Source of the DNA: a virus
DNA length: 49,789 nucleotides
IMG/VR virus record: IMGVR_UViG_3300006922_000037
Span: 1 to 49,789 of that record
Direction: 5' to 3' (one strand)
Shown here: one piece after another, positions 1-12,300 of the stretch
How the letters are laid out: every line of letters starts with the position of its first letter
How positions within the stretch are numbered: position 1 is the stretch's first letter
Position numbers and translations under genes: made by a program
Notes under the pieces: model-generated
Told to the model about the DNA's origin: nothing
Databases searched by the model: none
Seen by the model: the letters and a program-made list of their open reading frames with translations, nothing else

Positions 1-72
1 GCTACTATAGAATATAATGATTTAAGATATGAAGAGATGTTAGCTCTTACTAAAGCTAATTTAAGAGGTTAA
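1..72 (+). CDS. 3' end of an upstream phage gene (partial)
   Basis: An open frame runs from the window edge to a TAA at 70-72 and encodes the last 23 residues (ATIEYNDLRYEEMLALTKANLRG). It stops 4 nt before the next gene, and its end contains that gene's ribosome binding site (AGAGG at 64-68, 8 nt before the ATG at 77). The tail is hydrophilic and probably helical, and too short to assign. By position it belongs to the same virion operon, where a tail tube gene or tail assembly chaperone would be usual. Confidence 0.6.
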   Translation, partial: ATIEYNDLRYEEMLALTKANLRG

Positions 73-76
73 TTAT

Positions 77-3000
77 ATGAGTATATTAAACTTATTAAGT
101 GGTCAATCTGAAGATAATACAGAAGGAACAACTAGGTTAACAAATGTTAGTGGAAGTTTAGCTTTAGGTGGAGCAGCATTTTTAGTAGCTAAGGAAAATA
201 GCTTTTTTAAATCACAAACAAAGAATGCATTTAGTAGTTTAACAAGCAATAGATTAGTGCCTGAAACTGCTAGAGCTGGTCAAGCTATTAGAGAGAATGT
301 AAAATTTCTTAAAGAAGCTACTGAAAGAACAAAAAAAGAAGTTTTAGAAAAAGCAAAAGCTTCTATTTTAGCTGATGAAACATTAGATAGAATTTTACAG
401 TCAAGTGATCGTGACGAAGCAAAAGCATTTTTAAATGCTATTTATGAAGAAATATCAGGTAGAGATATAGAAAGTAATTTTGATGATATTTTAAAACAAA
501 TAGATAGTGTAGTAAAAAATCCTAATAATTTAGCAGATACAAATAGAAATCAAATAAAAGAATTCTTTAGAACACATATAGCTACTGATGAATTAAGATT
601 TGGTAGATTTCAATCTTCATATGAAAGAAGATTGAAAGTCAGTAACTTGTTTGAAAGAAAAGATGAAATATTTAAACCAATAGATAGGCAAATTAAACAA
701 GAGTCTTTTAGTTTAAGAAGTTATAATGACTTAATAAACAATAATAAAAATTTAAATAGTACTACTAAAACTAATATTTTAAATAAAGTTAATAAGAGTT
801 TTAATAGTATTAAAAATATGGCAGGTAGAGGTGCTAATGTATCTTTAGTTGGATATGATGAATATGATAGTGGAGTTAGGTCTTTATATGCAAGAGTTAG
901 TTTTGATAGTAGCCGAACGTTAAATATTCCTTTACATTTAGAAAGAAATAGTGATGGTTTAATGTTTTATCGAGCTACTGAAAATCTATCTACTCGTTAT
1001 CAAGCACCTCTTAGAGTAATAGATGCAAATGAATTACTTAAGGGAACAAGTTTAACTACTAGTAGCAATGAAGCTCTTCAAAGAGCAACAATGGATTTCG
1101 ATCAATATGTATTTAAATCAATACAAAGCAATTTAAGTAACACTCGCGAATTTACCAATCTATCAGGTAGGAATATTAATGATATAAATTCATTTATAAG
1201 ATCTTTTGGTATAGATGTTCCTAGAGGTATGGTTTATGGAACTGGAAGCAAAAGATTAGATCAACAACTTATGCATTCAAGAGTTGCACAGTCAGGAATT
1301 GGATTTATTACTGGCTTAGAAAAGATAAATAAAGAAGAAAGAAAATTAGTTCATCGCAGATTAATACAAATGTTCCCTGACACCTTTGGTGGTCCACCAT
1401 CATCTCAAACAATTTTACAAAGATTAGAGAACCCCTTTCAAAGGGGTTCTGAACTTATGTTTAAAAACGTACAGTTACTAGGTCATGGGATTGCATCTAT
1501 AGAACAGATGGATGTATTTGGTAGATTAGATAGATCTATTCAACCTCAAACTGCTCGTGAACAACAAATGTTTGGTAGACCAGAAGTTATTGAAAAAGTT
1601 TATGGTTTAAAATCTGATGCAACTATAGGTCAATTTTCAAAAAGAAAAATAATGGCAGGATCTGTAGGAGGTGAACAGTTAATAGGAATGAAAAACAATG
1701 CTAGAATGCTTGGTGTAAATGTAGCAAACATTATTGCATTTGGAGATTCTCAAGTAGAAAAGCTAGGTCTATCAGAAGGTATGAGTTTATTTGGAGGAAA
1801 CTTTCAAATATCTAGTAGTCTTACTAAAACTGTAGTTGAAGAAGATCTTTATCAAACTAAACTTATGAAAAAACTAATAGATGCGGGAGATAAAGGTTTA
1901 AAGATAGGTAGTGCTAATGATGCAACTATGACGATAGATCAGTTCTTTAAAGAGTTTGGAGATAAAGAAGGTCGTGCAATATTAGGAAAACTAGATAAAG
2001 ATTTTTCACATATCAAAAGACAAGGTGGACTTGAAGGTTTATTCTTAAAGGTAAGTGGTTTCTCAGAAGAAACAGGTAGAAAAAGATATCATATTAGTGG
2101 TCGCATGGATAAGAATTTTAGATCTGGTAAAGCATTTGGAACATTTTTAAAAGACACTTTAAAAAATGTAAATCAAGATGTGTTTAATGAATATTTGAAT
2201 AGAATAAATGGCACTCAATTATTTAAATCAGCAGGCATGAATGTAAAATCATCAGTTTTAACTACTAATGATTTTATTAAGAAAAGTGAACAGTATTTAA
2301 TGACTACTATGACTGGTGGTTTAGAATTGCTAGGTGGTGATAGCAGTAAACTTAAAACAAGATTAGGTGCTTCAATAGGTGGAGATACTAATTTCTTAAC
2401 GAAAATAAATTCTAGATATAATACTGCATATAAAACATTAGACACAGTACCTGCTTCCCAAAGAGCAGGTACTCAACTACATGAATTTATAACTGAATTT
2501 ACTAGAGTTGGTAGTACTTTAGATTCTAAAAAACTAGGTACATTTGCTTATACATTATCTTATGCAGCTGAGTTATCAGGTAAACCTACTGGCAAAAACT
2601 TTGGTTTAAATAAAGAAAGTTTTGCTCAAGCAGTAAAAGCAGGTTTGAGTGGAAGCAGTGTAGATGCTGAAGACTTTTTAAACAAAATAGAAACTGCACG
2701 TAAATCAGGAATCATGTTAGGTGCAGGCTCTATGTTTGCTGGAACTCATCATTCGGAGTTAGGAAGAAACTTAGCTAAAACAGAACCTCGTTTAGCTAAC
2801 TATTTATATAGTTCCTTAAGAAGTAATTTTGGTTTTAGTCAAAATGAAGCAAGTCAATATATAGGATCTCTTGTTAGTAGACAACAAGGTATTGAAGGTA
2901 GAGCAAATGCTGTAGCAGGTATGCAACTTATGTCTGAATCTATATCTAATATAAGTGATAAAAGAGTTGCTGAAAAAATGAATAAGTTAGGTGTTGAAAA

Positions 3001-6000
3001 ATTTACTCAGAAAGAAATTCAACAATTATTACAATTTGGAGATAGAGATAAAGATTTAATTGATTTTTTAAAAACAAAACAAACAGGCGGCATCTTAGAC
3101 CTTGAAGATATAACATTTAAAGATTCAAATGCTTTAAACGAATTGAAGCAAGCATTGGGAGGTAAAAGTCAAATTTACCTCCCAGGTTCAGATGTTTTAG
3201 ATAATATGATTGGTCATGAAATTCGTACAACACAAAAAGTATTAGATATAGAAGCAGAATACAAAAGAGGGTTAGGTAGCCTAGTAGGTAGTATTAGCTC
3301 CTTCGAAACTGCAGAAAATGTTAATCAATTAAACGTAGCAGTAAAAGGAGTTCAAGCTAGTAAAAGTCAACTAGCTAAAGTAACAGGTGCTGCTATGAGA
3401 GAATCATTAAGTGGCAGAGTTTTAGGTTCAGGTTCTTATGCTGGTGCTGGGTTGACGTTAGGTGGTGTAGGTGAAGAAATTTATTCTACAGATAGTAAGG
3501 CTCAAGGTAGAATAAGTAAAAAGTTTGAAAAACTTTATAATAAAGAAAAAGGTTATTTAGCATTTATAGATGCACAAACATATTTAGATGGTATGACTTC
3601 TTATAAAGCAGCATTAAAGAAAGAATTTCCTAATGCAACTAAGAAAGAAATTAATGAAATGATGACTGAATCATTAAAAGATTTCTTTTTAGGTATGCAT
3701 AGAAAAGATGAAACAGGAGTATCAGGATTACTTCAACGTAATCCTACAATTGGTTTTGGGCATTATATGCCAGGTATGTCTTTATACAGATATGATTACG
3801 ATAAAGATATTAGTGATTTTGATGAAAGAATGTTTAATGTTTTAAGAGAAGATCCAGATAATTTTAAATTGCAAATGGAAAGTGATAAAGCAAAAGCTTT
3901 ATTACAAGATACATTTAATAAAGAAAAACAATTAATAAGAGAAGAAACAATTGCTAAAACAAGACAAAGCTTAATAGACCAAGGTGTTGATGTTGAAGCA
4001 ATTGACAATGCTTTTGCTAAGCAAAAAGTTTTGCAAGAAGAACTTACTAATGCAAAAGTAAAAAGAAAAGAATTTTTAAAAAATTTAAATAATTTTTTTG
4101 GTGCATACAGTGGAGGTCAAAAAACATTTGACCAAGCACAAAACAAATTTGTTGATACCAACAAAGGTTACTTTGCTAAACATAAAGAATTTAAAAATAT
4201 GTCATTAAAAGATTTAATGATGAAATACGAATTAGGTAGATCAAAAGGTGAAGCTGGTGGATCTCGATATTCAAACAAAAATTTAAGAGCTGAAATAAAC
4301 GCACGTTTTGGTAATATAAACAAAATAGTAAGTGGTGGACCTAAATTAGAATTACAAGCATTTGATAACGAAATAGATGACAATGTAAATGCAATAAATA
4401 ATTATTTAAGAAAAGCAATAGGAAAAGATGGTGAAGTAACACAACTTAGAGCTGCTTCTAAAAAAGAAGTTACAGATATCATTGATCTTTTAAAAGCTGA
4501 AAACAAAGTAATAAAACCATATTTTGATGAATATAATAAACAAAAACTAGGGAAAGAAGAATATAAAGCAAGAGTTAAACAAGCTCAAAAGAATGCAATG
4601 ACAGAAGCTTATAATGAAGCATCTAAACAATTGCAATCTGGCAATAAAAGTATAGAAGGCTTTAAGCTAGAAAAAATGAAAAGAAGCAGAAGCTTGCATA
4701 ACTTGGAAGAAGTTATGAGAGGTATAACAGGTGATGAAGGTTTTACAATTGATTCATTTAAAACTTTAACTCATATAGAAAGTAAATATAGTGATCGAGA
4801 ATTTACTTTACAAAGAGGAACTAAAGAAAAAACCTACAAAGTATCTAATTTACTTAATAGAGTAATGAGAGACGTTCAACATTTTCATACGCAATACGGA
4901 GAATCAGGTGGAGGTTTAGTCAGATTTCCTAATGTAAATCTGACTGCAAACTTAGTAGATGAAACTGGAGAGAAATTAAGTACATATAGCGGTCGTATGG
5001 ATTATAGTCGTTTTGCTATAGGTGACTATGATGCTGATATATATCAAATTTTCTTTGATACTAAACGTGACTTATCAGGCAAAATAAATAAACAAGGTTT
5101 TGAATCTGGTGGTCTTTATGAATATGGTGCAAAATTCCTTGTAAGCATGCAACAATTAGGGAAGGGTATGGAGAACTTAGGTGAGCGTTTAGGTAGTGGT
5201 GAATTAACATTGATGGAAAGCAGAATAAACGAATTAGAAAAAGAAAGAATTATAAAAGATGTAGGTGGATTAGATGTTCAAGTTAAAACAGGCATGTTAG
5301 GTTTAGTTCAAGCTTCTGCTGAAAGTGGCGACTTTAATAAAGCCATGAGACTACGTGGTTCTGGTGCAGCTTTAGTTTCAGTTGCACAGGAAGTTTTAGC
5401 TATCAAAGCTAAAAAACTTCCTCTTGCTGCTGACGTTGCTAGTCAATTTACTGATATACTAAGAGAAGGATTTAAAACTGGTAAAGGTGCTGATCGGTTA
5501 CAAAAATTCTTTATGGAGAATATTTTAAAGGGTACTGCTTTAGGAGAAGGAAGAAACATAAGACTTGAAAACATAGAATTAAGTGCTATTCCTGATGGTG
5601 TAGCTAAAGATCAAATGAAAGAAAGATTGTCTAACATTCGAATAAATATGGACGAAATGTTTGAAACATTTGATGTTATGTTTAAAACGGTTCATGAAAG
5701 AGGGTTACAAAACTTTGGAAGCAATAGCAAAATGATGAATGCTTTGAATAGAGGAGGTCAAGCTAATATGGACATGCTAAACTTTTTGTTTAGCAAATAT
5801 GGAAGCATGGAAGGTGGATTTATAGGTAAAGATTTTGATTTTCAAGAGTTTGACACAATTATGAATCGTCAACAAGAAGCAACAAAACAATTATTTAATC
5901 AATTTAAAATGCCTAAAATGGGTGGACTTGTTGGTGCTGCATTAGGAGCATCTTATCTAGTTGGTTCTATGCAATCAGTTTCTCAACTAGAAACTGATAA

Positions 6001-6316
6001 TAAATTTTCAGATATGAAAGCTAGAGAAAGTTTATCTAACAAGAATTTATATAGACTTCAAGACAATGCTTCTAAAGATATACCAGTACAAGCTTTGGGT
6101 GGACCACAAAACTTTTATGAGAGACCTATACATTTAAATGATAGTTATGTAAACTTAACTAAATCACAACATGTTTTTGCTCATGCACCTACTGAACAAA
6201 GTGGTGCAATGATGGGTAAAATCATGGCTGATGCTGGCGGAAAAGCTAACTTCATGATACACGATCAAAGGCACCGTATATCACAATCTGAAATTACTAG
6301 AAATCTTACGAGTTAA
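77..6316 (+). CDS. Giant 2079-aa virion protein, candidate two-barrel (DPBB) RNA polymerase
   Basis: Seen: R1221-N-P-T is followed by a Gly/Pro-rich beta segment, and far downstream comes G1649-D-Y-D-A-D1654 followed by IYQIFFD. In eukaryotic RdRps, YonO and crAss-like phage RNA polymerases, an R/K-N-P (or RAPTLHR) strand and a DxDxD loop belong to the catalytic double-psi beta-barrel; D1650, D1652 and D1654 would bind catalytic Mg2+. About 430 residues, largely charged and helical, separate the motifs, so a large insertion is implied. The N-terminal 600 residues are helical and the C-terminus has one hydrophobic stretch (about 1949-1966). The ATG at 77 has a good Shine-Dalgarno. Position between a presumed tail gene and the hub is that of a tape measure protein, which is the main alternative; a polymerase packaged in the virion would also fit this slot. 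The polymerase role is inferred from motifs only. Confidence 0.5.
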   Translation: MSILNLLSGQSEDNTEGTTRLTNVSGSLALGGAAFLVAKENSFFKSQTKNAFSSLTSNRLVPETARAGQAIRENVKFLKEATERTKKEVLEKAKASILADETLDRILQSSDRDEAKAFLNAIYEEISGRDIESNFDDILKQIDSVVKNPNNLADTNRNQIKEFFRTHIATDELRFGRFQSSYERRLKVSNLFERKDEIFKPIDRQIKQESFSLRSYNDLINNNKNLNSTTKTNILNKVNKSFNSIKNMAGRGANVSLVGYDEYDSGVRSLYARVSFDSSRTLNIPLHLERNSDGLMFYRATENLSTRYQAPLRVIDANELLKGTSLTTSSNEALQRATMDFDQYVFKSIQSNLSNTREFTNLSGRNINDINSFIRSFGIDVPRGMVYGTGSKRLDQQLMHSRVAQSGIGFITGLEKINKEERKLVHRRLIQMFPDTFGGPPSSQTILQRLENPFQRGSELMFKNVQLLGHGIASIEQMDVFGRLDRSIQPQTAREQQMFGRPEVIEKVYGLKSDATIGQFSKRKIMAGSVGGEQLIGMKNNARMLGVNVANIIAFGDSQVEKLGLSEGMSLFGGNFQISSSLTKTVVEEDLYQTKLMKKLIDAGDKGLKIGSANDATMTIDQFFKEFGDKEGRAILGKLDKDFSHIKRQGGLEGLFLKVSGFSEETGRKRYHISGRMDKNFRSGKAFGTFLKDTLKNVNQDVFNEYLNRINGTQLFKSAGMNVKSSVLTTNDFIKKSEQYLMTTMTGGLELLGGDSSKLKTRLGASIGGDTNFLTKINSRYNTAYKTLDTVPASQRAGTQLHEFITEFTRVGSTLDSKKLGTFAYTLSYAAELSGKPTGKNFGLNKESFAQAVKAGLSGSSVDAEDFLNKIETARKSGIMLGAGSMFAGTHHSELGRNLAKTEPRLANYLYSSLRSNFGFSQNEASQYIGSLVSRQQGIEGRANAVAGMQLMSESISNISDKRVAEKMNKLGVEKFTQKEIQQLLQFGDRDKDLIDFLKTKQTGGILDLEDITFKDSNALNELKQALGGKSQIYLPGSDVLDNMIGHEIRTTQKVLDIEAEYKRGLGSLVGSISSFETAENVNQLNVAVKGVQASKSQLAKVTGAAMRESLSGRVLGSGSYAGAGLTLGGVGEEIYSTDSKAQGRISKKFEKLYNKEKGYLAFIDAQTYLDGMTSYKAALKKEFPNATKKEINEMMTESLKDFFLGMHRKDETGVSGLLQRNPTIGFGHYMPGMSLYRYDYDKDISDFDERMFNVLREDPDNFKLQMESDKAKALLQDTFNKEKQLIREETIAKTRQSLIDQGVDVEAIDNAFAKQKVLQEELTNAKVKRKEFLKNLNNFFGAYSGGQKTFDQAQNKFVDTNKGYFAKHKEFKNMSLKDLMMKYELGRSKGEAGGSRYSNKNLRAEINARFGNINKIVSGGPKLELQAFDNEIDDNVNAINNYLRKAIGKDGEVTQLRAASKKEVTDIIDLLKAENKVIKPYFDEYNKQKLGKEEYKARVKQAQKNAMTEAYNEASKQLQSGNKSIEGFKLEKMKRSRSLHNLEEVMRGITGDEGFTIDSFKTLTHIESKYSDREFTLQRGTKEKTYKVSNLLNRVMRDVQHFHTQYGESGGGLVRFPNVNLTANLVDETGEKLSTYSGRMDYSRFAIGDYDADIYQIFFDTKRDLSGKINKQGFESGGLYEYGAKFLVSMQQLGKGMENLGERLGSGELTLMESRINELEKERIIKDVGGLDVQVKTGMLGLVQASAESGDFNKAMRLRGSGAALVSVAQEVLAIKAKKLPLAADVASQFTDILREGFKTGKGADRLQKFFMENILKGTALGEGRNIRLENIELSAIPDGVAKDQMKERLSNIRINMDEMFETFDVMFKTVHERGLQNFGSNSKMMNALNRGGQANMDMLNFLFSKYGSMEGGFIGKDFDFQEFDTIMNRQQEATKQLFNQFKMPKMGGLVGAALGASYLVGSMQSVSQLETDNKFSDMKARESLSNKNLYRLQDNASKDIPVQALGGPQNFYERPIHLNDSYVNLTKSQHVFAHAPTEQSGAMMGKIMADAGGKANFMIHDQRHRISQSEITRNLTS
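1428..1450. repeat. Inverted repeat inside coding sequence
   Basis: AGAACCCCTTT and its exact reverse complement are separated by one base. Folded, this gives an 8-bp GC-rich stem with a 7-nt loop. It lies within the 2079-aa gene and has no U-tract after it. Confidence 0.7.
3156..3184. repeat. Inverted repeat inside coding sequence
   Basis: TGGGAGGTAAA (3156-3166) and TTTACCTCCCA (3174-3184) are perfect 11-bp arms around a 7-nt loop. A further T-G wobble pair (3155/3185) is possible in the sense RNA. It lies within the 2079-aa gene. Confidence 0.75.
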
Positions 6317-6318
6317 AA

Positions 6319-9300
6319 ATGATAGATAATTACAATCTTATTAAAGAAAACAATAATACAAATTTTGTAATAAACGATATAGAATTATTTGTTGATCCTA
6401 CATCTATATCTATTCATAAAGAAAACTTAGAGTATTCTTATAAGACTTTAAGAAGTAAAGGTTCTACTAAAGTAGCTTCAGGAAATGGTGCGCTTCATTT
6501 ACAATTAAATTTAGTATTTAGCCCAGAAATGATAATTCAATTACATCGTCTTATATGTCAAATAAGAAACATTCCATTTGTATATATAAGAAATGAATTT
6601 ATTGAAAGATCTATAGGTTTAGGTACACAAACAAACAGCTGTCACTTTACAGTATTTGGATTTGCATTAAATAATCACCAATCTTCACCAGGGTCTTTTG
6701 TTTGTCAAATTGATTTAAGATACTTCAATACTCAACCGTACTCAAATACGGTTGAGTATTTACACGATTACAAGTATATATCAAAAGATGGAAATAAAAC
6801 TTATAAATATACTCATGGTGTTTATGACCAATACAGTAGAATAAAAGTTGATGAAGTTACAACAAATATTAATAGTAGTTCTATAAACTTTAATGACTCG
6901 AAAAACATTGTTTATCAAAAACTAAATAAAAATAGTAACCCATATAAAAAGTGGGAATATGTTTACAGTCATTACGATCCTAGATTTTCAAATGCTTACA
7001 AAAGATATAGCAACTACATTCAATACCAAAGTTTAAAAGAAAACTTTGGTATTGATATTATAGTTACTGATAATAATTCTGATTACTCAGCGATAGATGT
7101 TCTTGTTCTAAATAGAAATTTATATAACTCTTTTGAATCTTCTAAAAAAGAAATAAAAACTTTATACGATATAACAGATGATGAACATTTAGAATTTAAT
7201 AAAAATCTTTCTTATGCAATCTTGTCTAAAGCTTTAGACTTTAGAATTTATTTTAAAGAATTTAAAAGAGAAACTTTTTCACCTGATTTATTAAGAGAAT
7301 TTAGAAAGTCTTTATATAAAGGCGTTACTAAAGACATGACATATGAAGAAGCTGAAAATAAAAAGAAAAAGAATTATGAAGATTTAATTAATTATGAAAG
7401 AAATAATAAAAGTGACACTAATAAAAAGAAAAGTGAACATAGGTTAAATAAATCTAAAGAAAAATATTATTTCTTAAGACAAGAAAAAGATATAGATGGT
7501 TACATATTGCATTATCCAGGTTTTGATGGAACCGTAGAAATAGAAACGAAAGGAGATTTTCTTGCTTATTCATCTTCTTTTGCAAATCAAAAAGATAAAG
7601 TTTTTTTTAGAATAACTAGTAATAGTGGAAAAGAAATCATTGAAGGACGCGGTACAATAATACCAAAAAATTTAACATCAGGTTCTTATAGTTTTGATAA
7701 TAATACTTTAGACATGTTTCATATAAGTAATTTAAATGATGTAGATTATATAGATGAAACAGGTGATGTAAATGATAAAAAATTCTTACTATCTAGTAAG
7801 ATTAATGAAACTTTAAAACCTAATCAAAATTACAATAACTATCAAATCTATACTGGTAGAAGTGGTTATGATAATATCTTTGAAAAGATAAATGGCATAG
7901 TTTTAGATACAGAATTTAATAGATCGTTTTTAAATAATTTATTTGGTTTAAACAAACAAAATCAAAATAACCAAGTACAAGTTTTTGATAATAATTACAC
8001 AAACACAATATTAACTTCGTTCGGAGGAAATTTTAATCATATAATTTCCTCCATACCTATATCAGGTCAACCGTACCCTACTCATCAATTCTTAGGTAGT
8101 ATCGAACCTACATATCATTTTTCATTTATAGGTTCAGCAGCAGATATAAATAAAAAAAATGTTCCTAGATCTGTACAAGATTTAGAATTTGTTTTAAATC
8201 AATGTGTATTGCAAGCTAAAACATTCCCAGCTATACCTGATGCTTCTAATATTGCTGTAGATTCTATAATAACAAGACTTTTAGGTACATATAAAGAAGA
8301 TGATTTTATTGTAACTAATATACAAAATAGTGATAGTAAAATTTCTACTCCAAGAATACAATTAAAACCTAGTATTTCATTACATAGTAGTGAGTTATTT
8401 ACTATTGAAGGTAGTCCGAATGCAGTAGGATACAATGTAAGACTTTCAGAGTCTAAACATTATATCCAAGAAGAAATAAAACTAGCTGTTACAACTGAAC
8501 AAAATGCTGAAAAGTATTTAAAGAAATATAGCAATATACTAAGAACTTCACAGTATGCTCGTAAAAAAGGTTTAAATTTAAGAAATATCTATCAAAAATA
8601 TGAGTATATGAATTGGAATACTAAAAACTATACAAGCGATAGCTGGTATTTAAAAGCACATAGAAGTGCAAAGAAGATTAAACCAAGTAAAGCTCATGAT
8701 AGAAATGCTTATCATTTATGTTTATTGTTAGACGAAATTAATTTCTATTTAGGGGATAATAATAAAATAGAAATATTTTCTACTTATAGAGGTAAAACAG
8801 ATTTATTAAGTAGCCATTCAGTAGGATCAGCAACTGATGTATATGTTGAAGGTATTAGTTCTTTGGAGCTTGCTGCTTTTATTGAATTACTTTTAAAAAG
8901 AAATAAAATAACTAAAGATTATGGTGCATTGTCTTTAAATAAAAATGAAAGATCGAATGCTTTATCTTGGGTAGGAATGGGTGTTTATGGAAGCTATTCT
9001 TTAGATTTTTTCACTAATACTTACAATGAATTAAATATTAATAATATGTCAATATCAGACTTTAGAAAGTCTGATTATTTAATGAAAACTAATTTAAATT
9101 ATTTTTTACATATTGATTTAAATTTAAGAGTTATAGAAGATAATAATTCTTTAACAAAAAGAAATGCTACTTCTTTAAAAACTAATAGAAGAAGGTGGGT
9201 AGGTGTCAGTGGAAGTGCTGCTTTTAGAACAGAAGCAAATCAAAATGCTTCACAAGCTAAAAATGATTTTTGGAATGGGCATAATGCAAAAATAAATTCT

Positions 9301-12300
9301 TTAACTTCATATGTAAATCAACATATGGATGAATTAAAATATAAAAGTTTTGAATCAGATTATCAAATAGCAACTAGTCCTTCAGACGACGAAGAGAATG
9401 ATTCATCAAATAATGACTTTCAAGAAACAAACGATAATATAACTGCAGGTAATACTTTAAACTTAAATAATAGTCTTATGTTAAATGAAATTGAAAATGA
9501 AAATATTTTCAATGAAGCAAAGTCATTAAAAGAATTTTTAAAGAATCAAGAAGGTACTAAATCTGTTTTTGAAAAATATAATAGATTGCATTTTGAAGAT
9601 GTAAATTTAGAGACTAGCAATGATTTAACTTTATATGAAAAACAAATTGTTATTAGTACAAATTATACTGCTTTAAGTGGAAGAAGTTATGACAGAAATC
9701 TAAATCAATTAAATCTAATTAAAGGTCAATTAAGTAGATTTAAAAATATAACAATAGAAACAGATCAAGAAAGAGTAGGTGTCGGTCATGGAGCCATTGT
9801 CCCTTATACGACTCAACAAAAGCTTATAATAAAAGTTAAAAAAGAAAATTATAAAAAAGAACGTAAAATAAATAAAGATCTTTTAAATAACTTTCAAGCA
9901 TTAGCTTCAATACTTTTAATTGAACCGCATTTATATTTAGATGTAGTAGAACAAGATACAATTAAAGAAGAAATGAATCGAATAATATCTGAATTATTCG
10001 ATATCGATGTAATTCCATTACATTACAATTATTTAGAAAGCAATTTTTTAGGTACTTCACATTTGTATGTAAATATGTATTCACAATTAAAAACAAGTCA
10101 ATTTGATACTGAATCTAATTTTAGTCAAAAACAAAAGAATGTAATGATTGCAAGTGAATTGGCTTTTCTTTTAGGACTTATACTTGTTGAAGCAAGTTCA
10201 GGTATAGGTCTAGGATTTGCTATATTTGGTACTGTTAATTTTGTAAGCACATTAGTAGAAGGCTTTTTTGAAGGAGTTAGTGATGATGCTCTTTTACAAT
10301 TAAAAAGAGTTTTATTAGCTTTTAGTGAAAGTCAAAACTTTCAAAAAGATTGTAGAGAGTATTTACAATTTATCGATAAGATGGATTCTAAAGAAATACT
10401 AGAGGAATTAAAGAAAAGTGCTTTAGAAAGAATTGAACGAGAAGATGAAGTATTATATAAAGATTTCTTAAATCAAATAGATCAGTCAGACACTGTATTT
10501 AGTGGTATACAAAATTTTAGTGAAAAAATAATTTACAATACACCTTTATTTAAAAAGTTTGTAGATCTTAGCACTAGATTAAAAACATCTAGTGCAGTAA
10601 GAAGAATGATAGTTAAAAATACTAGTAGTGGAGATTTTGATAAATATAGATTTAATGGTTTAAGTGATAGACTTCTTATACAACCATTAGAAGAATATAT
10701 GCAGTATTTGTTTATGTTTCCTATGAGGGAAGAGTTTTTTGAAAATGAAGATTTAGCTACTGAAGTTTTTTATATTGATGATTGGAAAAATGTTGTTAAA
10801 CCAGAAATAGGCATAGAATATTTTAATAATAACAATTTGATTGATGCTCAAATAAATAATGAAGAATTTGAGTTTACATTTTTTAAAGATAGAAAAGATC
10901 AATTAAAACAATTACAAAATCAAAGAATTGCTTACTTAAAAAACATTGCCAAAGCATTACTAGAAGATTCTATAATTTTAAATAAAGACATATTAGAAAA
11001 AGAAAGTTCAGAGCTACTAACTATATTTGATGGTAAAAGTGTTTTTGAATTATTAGAAACAAATGCTTACCCTGACATAAAACTACCAAAATCTCCTGAA
11101 GATTTTAGTAGTTTTAACGAAAATCCAAGTATGCATCCAATGTTCTTTATAAAAGATTTTAATACTTATTACGAGAACGATAACAATTTAAATACGTTTA
11201 TAGATACAAGAATTAATAACGCAGAAAAGATTGTAAAAAATTCTAAAAACTTTATGGATGCAATGAGAAATGGAGCTGTATTTAAATTAGGAAATCAATA
11301 CAGCTCTAACTTGAAAAATGTAAAAAATAAAGAAACATTTAAAAAGATGTTTGAGGACAATGACTTTTTAACTGATACTTATGAATATCCAAGTGGAAAT
11401 GTAATCTTAAGTAAAGAAGTTTTAACAACTGAAAAAAAATTAGAAGAGGATAATAAAACTACATTAAATAACATCGTCTTAGATTCAAAAGATCCAGACA
11501 ATGAATCTAAACTAAAGGATATAAAGAAAATGAATTCAGCTTTAATGTCTGAGTTTAAAGATGTTAGAAATATGTTTGGAAGTAAACTAGGGTATAAACG
11601 AAGAAAAAGTAACAATAACTTAAACAATTTACCTTTTAAAAACAATCCATTAGAATTAGAAAATTACAATCCTGTAGAAATATCTAAAGATTCTTCTAAA
11701 GGTATAACAACTGTACCTAGTTTAAAAAATGCTTTTCCTACATTTAGATTATACTTAGTAGAAGAAGATAGTATCTTTAGTGATCGTTTAACTGCATATG
11801 ATGACTTTTTTAGTTACAATTCTGTCATTAGTTTTTCAATAGAAAACAATAGAAATTTACCTGCTGCTACTGCAAAGATACAATTACAAAACTTATCAGG
11901 TATTTTAGATGGTAGTAGAAAAGGTGATTTAGTAGATACTGATATACCTGCTGATATAGATGAAGATTCCTTAGATTTAAAAAATATATATAGAAAGTAT
12001 GCTGACTCAGTAGTGCTTCGTCACGGAATCAATGTCCAGCTTAGGGCTGGATATGATTCCAACACAAACGAATTAGATATATTAATATCTGGAAGAATAA
12101 CTGATATTTCATATGGAAACAACAATACAATTTGCAATATTATAGTTCAATCTTTTGGAGTAGAATTAGATACAAAAGTAAAAGGTGCAAATGCATTTAG
12201 TGACAACAACAACCATTTCTTAACAACACATCATTTACTTTCTCATGCAATAATGTCACCAGAGCTAAAACACTTTGGTAGAAGAAAAGTTGGTCGTAAA

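Noticed and set aside
77-6316. Plain tape measure protein
   Set aside because: Position fits and it remains the main alternative, but few hydrophobic segments and the paired RNP and DYDAD motifs argue for another or an added role.
6727-6760. Intrinsic transcription terminators within genes
   Set aside because: The strong stems are not followed by U-tracts and lie mid-gene in essential long genes. They are listed as repeats instead.
11379-11645. Minus-strand open frames inside the hub, fibre and other long plus-strand genes
   Set aside because: They lie wholly inside well-supported genes, have composition expected of antisense frames in AT-rich DNA, and lack ribosome binding sites.
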